Origin: Catellatospora vulcania
GTDB taxonomy: Bacteria > Actinomycetota > Actinomycetes > Mycobacteriales > Micromonosporaceae
Direction of reading: 5' to 3'
Length of the DNA: 64,000 bases
Assembly (NCBI RefSeq): GCF_009720385.1
Contig: NZ_ML769301.1
Location: 558,001 to 622,000 of the forward strand
Shown: one piece after another, positions 16,204 through 24,355 of the stretch
How the letters are laid out: the number at the start of each line of letters is the position of its first letter
How positions within the stretch are numbered: the first letter of the stretch is position 1
Made by a program: the position numbers and the translations under genes
The notes under the pieces: model-generated
The model's input: only the letters and a program-made list of their open reading frames with translations
What the model was told of the DNA's origin: nothing
Database searches by the model: none

Positions 16204-16607
16204 CCGCCACCAAGCCCAGCGTGCTGTTCGTGTGCGTGCACAACGCCGGCCGGTCCCAGATGGCCGCGGGCTGGCTGCGACACCTGGCCGGCGACGCCGT
16301 CGAGGTCCGCTCCGCCGGGTCCGCGCCCGCCGACCAGATCAACCCCGTCGCCGTCGAGGCCATGCGTGAGGTCGGCATCGACATCACCGGACAGACCCCG
16401 AAGATCCTCACCCATGCCGACGCCGAGGCCTCCTCCGTGGTCGTCACGATGGGCTGCGGTGACGTCTGCCCGTACTTCCCCGGCCAGCGCCACGAGGACT
16501 GGAAGCTCGACGACCCCGCCGGGCAGGGCATCGACGCCGTACGCCCGATCCGCGACGAGATCCGCGACCGGGTCCAGGCGCTGCTGGACGACCTCCGCGG
16601 CAACTGA
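16200..16607 (+). CDS. arsC: Arsenate reductase, LMW-phosphatase fold
   Basis: A 135-residue protein of the low-molecular-weight tyrosine-phosphatase type arsenate reductases. The P-loop is CVHNAGRSQ (nucleophilic Cys near residue 11), and the redox pair is in VTMGCGDVCPYFPG, followed by the acidic EDWKLDDPAG. It reduces arsenate to arsenite; in actinomycetes the electron donor is thioredoxin or mycothiol/mycoredoxin, which the sequence does not decide. Its ATG overlaps the aquaporin stop (ATGA). Confidence 0.92.
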   Translation: MTATKPSVLFVCVHNAGRSQMAAGWLRHLAGDAVEVRSAGSAPADQINPVAVEAMREVGIDITGQTPKILTHADAEASSVVVTMGCGDVCPYFPGQRHEDWKLDDPAGQGIDAVRPIRDEIRDRVQALLDDLRGN

Positions 16608-16757
16608 GCGCAGCCTGCCGGGCGACCGTGCGTGACGTGCTCGCCTCAGCGCCGGGGACGGCCCGAGCTGCTACTACACTTCGCCGGACGCTGACAGCGA
16701 CTCCACTGCCCCTTGCCCCGGGGTGCCGTGGCGTCGACCACCGCCGAGGAGCATCCG

Positions 16758-18089
16758 GTGAGCCGATCACACGACCTCGACCCCGCCGACGAGCACGCCG
16801 GGCACTCCCATGCCCACGGCCCGGTCCCGGTGTCCCGTCGCGCCACCCGGCTGACGCTGGGCGCGCTGATCCCCGCCGCCGTGCTCACCCTGGTCGGCCT
16901 GTTCCTGCTCTGGCCCGGCGACCTCAAGACCGAGCCGTGGACGGGGTCGGTCAACCACGACGGCGTCGTGGCCTCGGTACACGTCATGGACTGCGCCGAC
17001 GCGGGCGAGCCGCCGGTGCAGACCCCCGAGCAGACCGAGCCGCCGGTATGCGGAGAGGTCGTCGTACGGCTGACCGACGGCAAGGTAGTCACCACCTCGA
17101 TCCCCTCCGGGCCGGGCGCGCCGACGGTCGCCGACGGCGACCAGGTCATCGTCATGGAGACCGAGTCCTTCGACCAGGAGGGCGTGATCAAGTACGACAT
17201 CGTCGACCACGACCGCACCGACGGGCTGTGGGCGCTGGTGCTGGCGTTCGTCGGCGCGGTGATCGCGTTCGGCCGCTGGCGCGGCGTGTCGGCGCTGGCG
17301 GGGCTCGGGTTCACCTTCGCCGTCCTGCTGATGTTCGTGGTCCCCGCGATCCTTCAGGGCAGCTCGCCGCTGCTGGTCGCCATCGTCGGCTCAGCCGCGA
17401 TCATGCTGGTGGTGCTCTACATGACCCACGGTTTCAACGCGCCCACCTCGATGGCCGTGCTGGGCACGCTGACCGCCCTCGCCCTGACCGGCGGCCTGTC
17501 GGCGCTGTCGGTGTCGCTGCTGCACCTGACCGGCATGGCCAGCGAGGAGTCGATGTACGTCACGTTCGTCAACGCCGACATCAACATGCCCGGCCTGCTG
17601 CTGGCGGGCATCCTGATCGGCGCGCTCGGCGTGCTCGACGACGTCACCGTCACCCAGGCCTACACCGTGGCCGAACTCGCCGACGCCAACCCGAACCTGG
17701 GCTTCACCGGCCTGTACCGGGCCGCGTCGCGGGTGGGGCGGGCGCACATCACCTCGGTCATCAACACCATCGTGCTGGCGTACGCCGGCGCGTCGCTGCC
17801 CACGCTGCTGCTGCTCACCGCGGGCGGCGCACCGTTGGGGGAGATGCTGACCAACGAGTTCCTGGCGCAGGAGATCGTGCGCTCGGTGGTCGGCACCATC
17901 GGGCTGATCTCCGCCGTGCCGATCACCACCGCGCTGGCGGCCCTGGTCAGCCACGGGAACGCGCCGAAGGTCCCGGCGCCCCGCCGGTCGCGTCCGCGCC
18001 AGTCCGACGCGCTCGAACAGGCCTGGGGCCTGCCGCCGGAGGAGGACTCCCGCCGGCATCCCGCACCGGCCCGGCACGACCACGGCTGA
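16758..18089 (+). CDS. YibE/F-family membrane protein
   Basis: A 443-residue membrane protein. A His-rich cytosolic N-terminus (DEHAGHSHAHG) precedes one helix, then an outer beta-rich domain of about 110 residues with three cysteines, then about seven helices carrying the YibE/F hallmarks VVLYMTHGFNAPTSMAVLGT, DINMPGLLLAGILIGALGVLDDVTVTQA. Function of YibE/F proteins is unknown; the HxH-rich end hints at metal binding. The GTG start follows GAGGAG. It stands alone after the arsenic operon, with no sign of co-transcription (150-base gap). Confidence 0.8.
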   Translation: MSRSHDLDPADEHAGHSHAHGPVPVSRRATRLTLGALIPAAVLTLVGLFLLWPGDLKTEPWTGSVNHDGVVASVHVMDCADAGEPPVQTPEQTEPPVCGEVVVRLTDGKVVTTSIPSGPGAPTVADGDQVIVMETESFDQEGVIKYDIVDHDRTDGLWALVLAFVGAVIAFGRWRGVSALAGLGFTFAVLLMFVVPAILQGSSPLLVAIVGSAAIMLVVLYMTHGFNAPTSMAVLGTLTALALTGGLSALSVSLLHLTGMASEESMYVTFVNADINMPGLLLAGILIGALGVLDDVTVTQAYTVAELADANPNLGFTGLYRAASRVGRAHITSVINTIVLAYAGASLPTLLLLTAGGAPLGEMLTNEFLAQEIVRSVVGTIGLISAVPITTALAALVSHGNAPKVPAPRRSRPRQSDALEQAWGLPPEEDSRRHPAPARHDHG

Positions 18090-18207
18090 CGGGGCCGGAC
18101 ACCCGGTCTCCGCGGGAATCCGTTGCCCGGCTCGGGAACGTGTCGGCATTCGGACGCGTCGATCGCCACGCGGTCAGCGGAGCGACTGGCTCGCATGAGG
18201 CAGCCCG

Positions 18208-18225
18208 TTGCCTGTTTCAGGCAGC
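18208..18225 (-). terminator. Small hairpin after the winged-helix gene
   Basis: TTGCCTG / CAGGCAgCAA-type hairpin with a 3-base loop, immediately after the stop of the gene on the minus strand. Weak: short stem. Confidence 0.35.
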
Positions 18226-18227
18226 AA

Positions 18228-18794
18228 TCAGGCACGCCCGATCCGCGGCTGCCGGCGGTCGGTCAGCCGCAGCCCGACGCCCCGCACCGCGTCGATGGTG
18301 GCGCCGGTGCCGAGCTGGCGCAGCTTGTGCCGCAGCCGCTTGACCACGGACTGCACGTCGGCCTTGCGCTCCAGCCCTTCGTCGCGCCACACCGAACGGT
18401 GCAACTCGGCGTAGCTCCAGATCCGCACCGGCTCGGTGGTCAGGCAGGTCAGCAGGTCGAGCTCCAGCCGGGTCAGGTCGATCTCGCGGTTGCGGCAGCG
18501 GGCCGTGGCCCGGGCCGCGTCGATGACCAGGGCGTTGTCGCCCGCCGGCGCGGTCTCGGCGCGCTGCTGGGGAGCCGCGATCAGCCGGCGCAGCTCGTCG
18601 AGGTCGGCCACCAGCAGCAGCGGTGCGATGCCGTCGAGGCGCTCGGCCAGCCGGATGCGTTCGGCCGGTGACGGCGCGACCGCTATCAGCAGCGGAAACG
18701 AGCTGTCGTCCGATGTGGACCTCGTTGAAGTGCGTTCGTCCTCGGTCACCGTCACCGCCCGGGATGGAAGGGCTTGCCGCCCAGCTCTCGTCAT
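18228..18794 (-). CDS. Orphan winged-helix (OmpR-type) transcriptional regulator A
   Basis: A 188-residue protein. The C-terminal half is an OmpR/PhoB DNA-binding domain (REIDLTRLELDLLTCL, YAELHRSVWRDEG, VVKRLRHKLRQLGTGATIDAVRGVGLRL). The N-terminal half (PLLIAVAPSPAERIRLAERL) has the look of a receiver but no phospho-acceptor Asp in place, so it is a pseudo-receiver. A close relative lies at 23525-24037 on the other side of the giant subtilase. Start uncertain: ATG 18794 has CAGGA close before it; a GTG further in is possible. Probably controls the divergent protease gene. Confidence 0.7.
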   Translation of the reverse strand: MTRAGRQALPSRAVTVTEDERTSTRSTSDDSSFPLLIAVAPSPAERIRLAERLDGIAPLLLVADLDELRRLIAAPQQRAETAPAGDNALVIDAARATARCRNREIDLTRLELDLLTCLTTEPVRIWSYAELHRSVWRDEGLERKADVQSVVKRLRHKLRQLGTGATIDAVRGVGLRLTDRRQPRIGRA

Positions 18795-18866
18795 GGTCCT
18801 GACAGTGATGGGCAAGCATGCCGCTTACCTGGCAACCGTTAGCGACAAGTTGCTCACGTCAAGTTA

Positions 18867-18894
18867 TTGATCGTCCTTTCTGCTCGATCATAGT
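18867..18894 (+). promoter_or_regulatory. Candidate promoter of the subtilase gene
   Basis: TTGATC, 16 bases, CATAGT in a locally AT-rich stretch, 146 bases before the start codon. GATCG recurs inverted around it (GATCGTCC...CTCGATC), a possible operator. Tentative. Confidence 0.3.
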
Positions 18895-19039
18895 GTCCAA
18901 CCGGGCAACCGGCGTGACCCGCGCGGTGTATGGGGGTGTCACAGAGGGGGGTCGCCGGTTCGGATCCATCGTGCCGGAATTCCCCCGCACCCTCACTTTG
19001 GCTCGTTGACTCGGGGTCGTTCTGAGGGAGGCAGCACCG

Positions 19040-22000
19040 ATGTTCAGACGTCCACAATGGAGATGGCGCAGCACCAGATCAGTGGTGAGCGCCGGAGCGG
19101 CGATGATCCTCGCCGTGACGGGGCTGGTCGGCAGCGGATCGGCCGCGCAGGCGGCGCAGGCCGCGGTCGGCGACAAGATCCGGCCGGAACTCGCCAAGCA
19201 GTTCCAGGCCAAGAACAACCAGGGAGACTTCTGGATCCGGTTCACCGACCGGGCCGATCTCAGCAAGGCCAAAGCCGTCAAGGACTGGGCACAGCGCGGC
19301 ACCGCGGTCGCCCAGGCCCTGCGCAAGACCGCCGCCGAGAGCCAGGCGAAGGTCCGCGCCGACCTCGACAGCGCGGGCGTGAAGTACCAGACCTTCTGGG
19401 CGACCAACGCCATCAAGGTGAGCAGCGGCTCGCTGGCCATGGCGCAGAAGTACGCCGCGCACGCCGAGGTCGAAGGCCTTTACGCCCCGATCGTCTACAA
19501 GGTGCCGGAGACCGTCAAGGGCGCCGACGAGCAGACGGTGAACGCCCTCGAGTGGGGCATCGCGAACATCAACGCCGACGACGTCTGGTCCCAGTACGGC
19601 GTCAAGGGCGAGGGCATCACCATCGCCAACATCGACACCGGCGTCCAGTTCGACCACCCGGCGCTGGTGGCCTCCTACCGCGGCAACAACGGCGACGGCA
19701 CGTTCGACCACGACTACAACTGGTTCAACGCGGCCGACACCTGTGCGGCTGCGCCCTGTGACGACGACGGCCACGGCACGCACACCATGGGCACGATGGC
19801 CGGTTCCGACGGCGCGAACCAGATCGGTGTCGCCCCCGGGGTCAAGTGGATCGCGGCCAACGGCTGCTGCCCCAGCGACGCCGCCCTGATCACCTCGGGC
19901 GAGTGGATGCTGGAGCCCACGGACCTCGACGGCCAGAACCCGAACGCCGCCAAGCGGCCGAACATCATCAACAACTCGTGGGGCACCGAGCTGCCCTCCA
20001 ACGACCCGTTCATGGAGGACGTGACGCTGGCCTGGACCGCGTCGGGCATCTTCGGGACCTGGTCCAACGGCAACAACGGTTCCGGCTGCCAGACCAGCGG
20101 CTCGCCGGGCAGCCTGGTCAGCAACTACTCGACCGGCGCGTACGACGTCAACAACAACATCGCCGGGTTCTCGTCCCGGGGTGTCGGGCAGAACGGCGAG
20201 ATCAAGCCGAACATCTCCGCGCCGGGCGTGAATGTGCGCTCGAGCGTGCCGGGTGACGGGTACGCCAGCTTCAGCGGCACCTCGATGGCCGCGCCGCACC
20301 TTGCCGGCGCGATCGCGCTGCTGTGGTCGGCGGCCCCGGCGCTGGTCGGCGACATCGACGCGACCCGCGCGCTGCTCAACGGCGCGGCGATCGACAAGGC
20401 CGACGCCCAGTGCGGCGGCACCGCCGCCGACAACAACGTCTACGGCGAAGGCCGGCTGGACGCTCTCGTGCTGCTCAACTCCGCGCCGATCGGCGACACC
20501 GGCACCCTGGCCGGCACCGTCACCGACGCGGCCACCGGCAGCCCGCTGGCCGGCGCGACGGTGACCGTCACCGGCGCGATCGGGCGTGAAGTGACCACCG
20601 GCGCCGACGGCAGGTTCTCCACCCTGCTGCCGGTCGGCGACTACCAGGTCGCGGTGGCGCTGTTCGGCTACACCGGCGTCACGCGGTCGGCGACCGTCAC
20701 CGACGGCGCGACCACGACCGTCGACGTCGCGCTGAGCCCGGTGCCCAGCGTCGACGTCACCGGCTCGGTCACCGACGGCTCCGGCCACGGCTGGCCGCTG
20801 TACGCGAAGGTCACCGTGGAGGGCCCGTCGGGCGTCTACGACCACACCACTCCGGTCAACGGCCGCTACAGCCTGCGGCTGCCGGCCGGGGCGACGTACA
20901 CCCTGAAGGTCGAGCCGCAGTATCCGGGCTACCAGACCGTCACCAAGGAGGTCGTGGTCGGGACGGGCAACACCGTCGCGAACGTCGCCGTGCCGGTGGA
21001 CCCCGCCAAGTGCACGACGGCACCCGGCTACGGCTACGGCTCGGACGGGGAGTACGAGACCTTCGACGGCACGACCGTGCCGCCGGGCTGGTCCGTGGTG
21101 GACATCGCGGGAACCGGCCAGGTCTGGAAGTTCACCGACGACGGCGGCCGCGGCAACCTCACCGGCGGCAGCGGCAACTTCGCGATGATCGACAGTGACG
21201 ACTACGGGCTCGGCGGGAAGCAGGACACCTCGCTGGTCAGCCCGGTGGTGAACCTGACGGCCGTCACAGCGCCGGTCATCCGGTTCAACCAGGACTTCAA
21301 CCAGCTGGGCTCGGACCGGGCCGACGTCGACCTCAGCCTCGACGGCGGCGCCACGTGGACCAACGTGCTCCGGCAGGCGGCGGACTTCCGCGGGCCGCGC
21401 ACGACCGAGATCCCGATCCCGCAGGCCGCCGGACAGGCACAGGTCCAGGTCCGCTTCCACTACTACGACGCGTCGTACGAGTGGTGGTGGGAGGTCGACA
21501 ACGTGCTGATCGGCAGCCAGGTGACCTGCGCGCCGGTCGGCGGCGGCCTGGTGGTCGGGCACGTCCGTGACAAGAACGACAGCAGCTACGTCAACGGGGC
21601 GACCGTCACCAGCGACGACCGGCCGGCCGAGAAGGCCACCACGGTGGCGACCCCGGACGACCCGGAACTGCCCGACGGCTTCTACTGGCTCTACTCGTCG
21701 CTGACCGGCGCGCACCCGTTCACCGCGCGGGCCGGCAACTACGTCAGCCTGAGCAAGTCCGTCACGGTCCAGGCCGACTGGGCGACCGCGGCGACGTTCC
21801 AGCTCGCGGCGGGCCGGCTCAAGGTGGCTCCGGCCGCGCTGAGCGCCACGGTCCTCATGCCCACCGGCAAGGCGACCAAGACGTTCACCGTGACCAACAC
21901 CGGCGGGGCACCGGTCGAGGTCGAGTTCAGTGAGCGTGAGGGCGGCTTCGAGCTGCTGCGGGCCGACGGCTCGCGGACGACCAAGCAGCAGGTCCTCGGC

Positions 22001-23440
22001 GGTGCCGGCGCACCGGAGCAGCGGCTGAACGTGCCGACGTCGCTGGCGAAGAAGTCGTCGGGCAAGTCGCCCAACGCGGTCTCGCCCGCGGTCGGCCCGC
22101 AGGCCGACCCCTGGACGGACATCGCCGACTACCCGGCCAACGTGATGGACAACCGGGTGGTGACCCTCGACGGCAAGGTCTACTCCATCGCGGGCAGTGA
22201 CGGGTCGGACTCCACGACGAAGAACTTCGTCTACGACCCGATCGCCCAGACCTGGACGGCGATCGCCGATCTGCCCGGAGCCCGCAACGCCATGGCAGTG
22301 GGCGTCGTCGGCGGGAAGATCATCGCGACCGGCGGCTGGGGCGACTCCGGCCCGGACGGCACCACCTGGTCCTACGACCCGGCGGCCAACACCTGGACGG
22401 AGAAGGCCGACAACCCCGCACCGCGCTCCGCGGCCGGGCAGGCCGTCGCCGACGGCAAGTTCTACGCCATCGGCGGCTGCACCACCTCCGCCTGTACCCC
22501 GATGTCGAACGACGTGGTCCGCTACGACCCCGCCACCGACACCTGGGCGGCCGTCGCCGACTACCCGAAGTCGGTGGCCTTCGCCTCCTGCGGCGGCATC
22601 GACGGCACGATCTACTGCACCGGCGGCAACGACGGCTCCGCAGCCCAGAAGGCGAGCTACTCCTACGACCCGGGCACCGACACCTGGACGCCCATCGCGG
22701 ACGCGCCCGTCGACAGCTGGGCCAGCTCGTTCGCCGTCGCGAGCGGCAGGCTGCTCGTCGTCGGCGGGTCGCAGGGCGGGGCCATCACCAACGCCGGCTT
22801 CGCCTACGACCCGGCGACCGGCTCCTGGTCCAACCTGCCCAACGCCAACACCGCCCGGTACCGCGGCGGCGCGGCGTGCGGCTTCTACAAGATCGGCGGT
22901 TCGTCGGGCAACTTCAGCGCGACGCCGGACAGCGAGGTCCTGCCGGGTCTTGAGGGCTGTGCCGATGCGGCCGCCGACGTCAGCTGGCTGACGATCGACA
23001 AGACCGCCGTCACGCTGGCACCCGGTGCGAAGGTCACCGTCACCGTCACCATGACGGCGAACGTCGACCAGCCGGGCAAGTACACCGCCTCGGTCGGGAT
23101 CAAGGAGAACACGCCGTACACGGTGGCTCCGGTGGACGTCACGATGAACGTGACGCCGCCGAAGACCTGGGGCAAGCTGCTGGGCACCGTCACCGGTACC
23201 AGCTGCCAGGGCGTGGGCTCGCCGATCGTCGGCGCGGTGGTCCAGGTGGACTCGTGGGCGAACTCGTGGACCTTCGCCACCGACGCCCAGGGCAAGTACG
23301 CCTACTGGATGGACCGCCGCAACAACCCGCTGCAGTTGATCGTCGCCAAGGACGGCTGGAAGCCGCAGACCCGTCAGACGAGGATCAACACCAGCACACC
23401 CACGGTGGAGGACTTCGTGTTGTCTCCCATCAAGTGTTGA
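19040..23440 (+). CDS. Giant secreted S8 subtilisin-like peptidase with Kelch propeller
   Basis: A 1466-residue secreted protease of the bacillopeptidase F type. Basic N-terminus plus hydrophobic core ending AAQAAQA is a signal peptide; residues about 45-150 are an I9-like propeptide. Catalytic triad: D199 (NIDTGVQFDHPA), H245 (DGHGTHTMG), S415 (FSGTSMAAPH), with NSWG oxyanion Asn. Then two carboxypeptidase-regulatory beta repeats (TGTLAGTVTDAATGSPLAGA, DVTGSVTDGSG), an adhesin-like jelly-roll (YETFDGTTVPPGWS), a beta domain, a Kelch-type propeller (about 1025-1310, repeated YDPxTxTWTxxAD), an Ig-like domain and a final carboxypeptidase-regulatory repeat. ATG follows GGGAGG. Flanked by paralogous winged-helix regulators; terminated at 23460-23493. 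Confidence 0.92.
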   Translation: MFRRPQWRWRSTRSVVSAGAAMILAVTGLVGSGSAAQAAQAAVGDKIRPELAKQFQAKNNQGDFWIRFTDRADLSKAKAVKDWAQRGTAVAQALRKTAAESQAKVRADLDSAGVKYQTFWATNAIKVSSGSLAMAQKYAAHAEVEGLYAPIVYKVPETVKGADEQTVNALEWGIANINADDVWSQYGVKGEGITIANIDTGVQFDHPALVASYRGNNGDGTFDHDYNWFNAADTCAAAPCDDDGHGTHTMGTMAGSDGANQIGVAPGVKWIAANGCCPSDAALITSGEWMLEPTDLDGQNPNAAKRPNIINNSWGTELPSNDPFMEDVTLAWTASGIFGTWSNGNNGSGCQTSGSPGSLVSNYSTGAYDVNNNIAGFSSRGVGQNGEIKPNISAPGVNVRSSVPGDGYASFSGTSMAAPHLAGAIALLWSAAPALVGDIDATRALLNGAAIDKADAQCGGTAADNNVYGEGRLDALVLLNSAPIGDTGTLAGTVTDAATGSPLAGATVTVTGAIGREVTTGADGRFSTLLPVGDYQVAVALFGYTGVTRSATVTDGATTTVDVALSPVPSVDVTGSVTDGSGHGWPLYAKVTVEGPSGVYDHTTPVNGRYSLRLPAGATYTLKVEPQYPGYQTVTKEVVVGTGNTVANVAVPVDPAKCTTAPGYGYGSDGEYETFDGTTVPPGWSVVDIAGTGQVWKFTDDGGRGNLTGGSGNFAMIDSDDYGLGGKQDTSLVSPVVNLTAVTAPVIRFNQDFNQLGSDRADVDLSLDGGATWTNVLRQAADFRGPRTTEIPIPQAAGQAQVQVRFHYYDASYEWWWEVDNVLIGSQVTCAPVGGGLVVGHVRDKNDSSYVNGATVTSDDRPAEKATTVATPDDPELPDGFYWLYSSLTGAHPFTARAGNYVSLSKSVTVQADWATAATFQLAAGRLKVAPAALSATVLMPTGKATKTFTVTNTGGAPVEVEFSEREGGFELLRADGSRTTKQQVLGGAGAPEQRLNVPTSLAKKSSGKSPNAVSPAVGPQADPWTDIADYPANVMDNRVVTLDGKVYSIAGSDGSDSTTKNFVYDPIAQTWTAIADLPGARNAMAVGVVGGKIIATGGWGDSGPDGTTWSYDPAANTWTEKADNPAPRSAAGQAVADGKFYAIGGCTTSACTPMSNDVVRYDPATDTWAAVADYPKSVAFASCGGIDGTIYCTGGNDGSAAQKASYSYDPGTDTWTPIADAPVDSWASSFAVASGRLLVVGGSQGGAITNAGFAYDPATGSWSNLPNANTARYRGGAACGFYKIGGSSGNFSATPDSEVLPGLEGCADAAADVSWLTIDKTAVTLAPGAKVTVTVTMTANVDQPGKYTASVGIKENTPYTVAPVDVTMNVTPPKTWGKLLGTVTGTSCQGVGSPIVGAVVQVDSWANSWTFATDAQGKYAYWMDRRNNPLQLIVAKDGWKPQTRQTRINTSTPTVEDFVLSPIKC

Positions 23441-23459
23441 CGGCTGACCGTTAGCCGAT

Positions 23460-23493
23460 CCGGCCCGCCTGGTCCTTCGACCGGGCGGGCCGG
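23460..23493. terminator. Bidirectional hairpin terminator
   Basis: 15-bp stem starting CCGGCCCGCC with a CTTC tetraloop (one G-T pair), between the subtilase gene and convergent regulator B. Confidence 0.8.
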
Positions 23494-23524
23494 GCCATGT
23501 CCGGCGGCGTGCCGCCCGGGGCGG

Positions 23525-24037
23525 TCAGACCGGGGCGAGGCGGAAACCGACCCCACGGACCGCGTGCACGGTCACCGAGGCGTTGAGGCGGGCGAGTTTG
23601 CGGCGCACCCGGCGTACCACGGAGTGCATGTCGGAGCCGCGGCCGAGGTGCTTGTTGCCCCACACCTCCAGGTGCAGCCGCTCGTAGGTCCAGACCTGGC
23701 CGGGGACCTCGGTCAGGCAGAGCAGGAAGTCGTGCTCCAAGCGGGTCAGCCCGATCTCCCGGTCGCGCCAGCGCAGCACCCGGCGGTCGGAGTCGACACC
23801 CAGATCGGCCGGTGGCACGGCAGGCGGATGCTCGGCATGCCGGGCGGCTGCGGCCTGGACCGGGGGAGCGGCCGCGGGCGCCGGTGCACGGGGCACGCCG
23901 AGGAACTCCCGGGCCTGGTCGACGCTGGAGACGATCAGCAGGGCGGCGCTCCCGCCGAGCAGACCCGCCAGGTGCCGCCGCTCGGCAGGCGAGGATGCGA
24001 TGCCGATGACCAGGGAGGAGACCGGAATTCCCCGCAT
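23525..24037 (-). CDS. Orphan winged-helix (OmpR-type) transcriptional regulator B
   Basis: A 170-residue paralogue of the regulator at 18228-18794. N-terminal pseudo-receiver-like part (SSLVIGIASSPAERRHLAGL, shared SPAER block) without a phosphorylatable Asp; Pro/Ala linker; C-terminal OmpR-type winged helix (REIGLTRLEHDFLLCLTEVP, ERLHLEVWGNKHLGRGSDMH, VHAVRGVGFRL). The ATG is preceded by GGAAGG. No histidine kinase is nearby. The pair flanks the subtilase gene in opposite sense to it, which suggests duplication of the regulator and joint control of the protease. Confidence 0.75.
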   Translation of the reverse strand: MRGIPVSSLVIGIASSPAERRHLAGLLGGSAALLIVSSVDQAREFLGVPRAPAPAAAPPVQAAAARHAEHPPAVPPADLGVDSDRRVLRWRDREIGLTRLEHDFLLCLTEVPGQVWTYERLHLEVWGNKHLGRGSDMHSVVRRVRRKLARLNASVTVHAVRGVGFRLAPV

Positions 24038-24293
24038 CTGCCCACCTTCCCGCTCCCCGCTGGTTCCAGGGGGTTTCCGCGCTGCCGACCGAAAGATCCG
24101 CAATAGGTGCCCCGACCCTAACCGACGACGGGTCTCGATGGGGGTAAATATCGGTGGCGATGAGTGCCTGATGTCCGGGTCGAACACACCGGATACGGCG
24201 ACGGGAGGTGTGCCAAGCTCCTCGCTTGTCCCTCCCGCAGTTCCATTCTAACGGACCGTCCCCCCACGTCGAATCGGCCCGAATGACGATCTT

Positions 24294-24311
24294 TGTGCGC
24301 TGAGTCGCACA
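24294..24311. promoter_or_regulatory. Palindrome before the HelD-like gene
   Basis: TGTGCG, 6 bases, CGCACA, 45 bases before the GTG start; possible operator in the promoter region. The rifamycin-associated element known before some actinobacterial HelR genes is not present. Confidence 0.3.
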
Positions 24312-24355
24312 TAAGCTCGTGACTCCACCCCATTCGCCACTCACCGGGGAGCTTT

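Noticed and set aside
11030-16607. Arsenic island as a recent mobile insertion
   Set aside because: No integrase, transposase, flanking repeat or visible base-composition change; horizontal origin is possible but not supported here.
18951-18995. tRNA-like GGTTCGGATCC in the subtilase upstream region
   Set aside because: No cloverleaf arms or acceptor stem can be formed around it.
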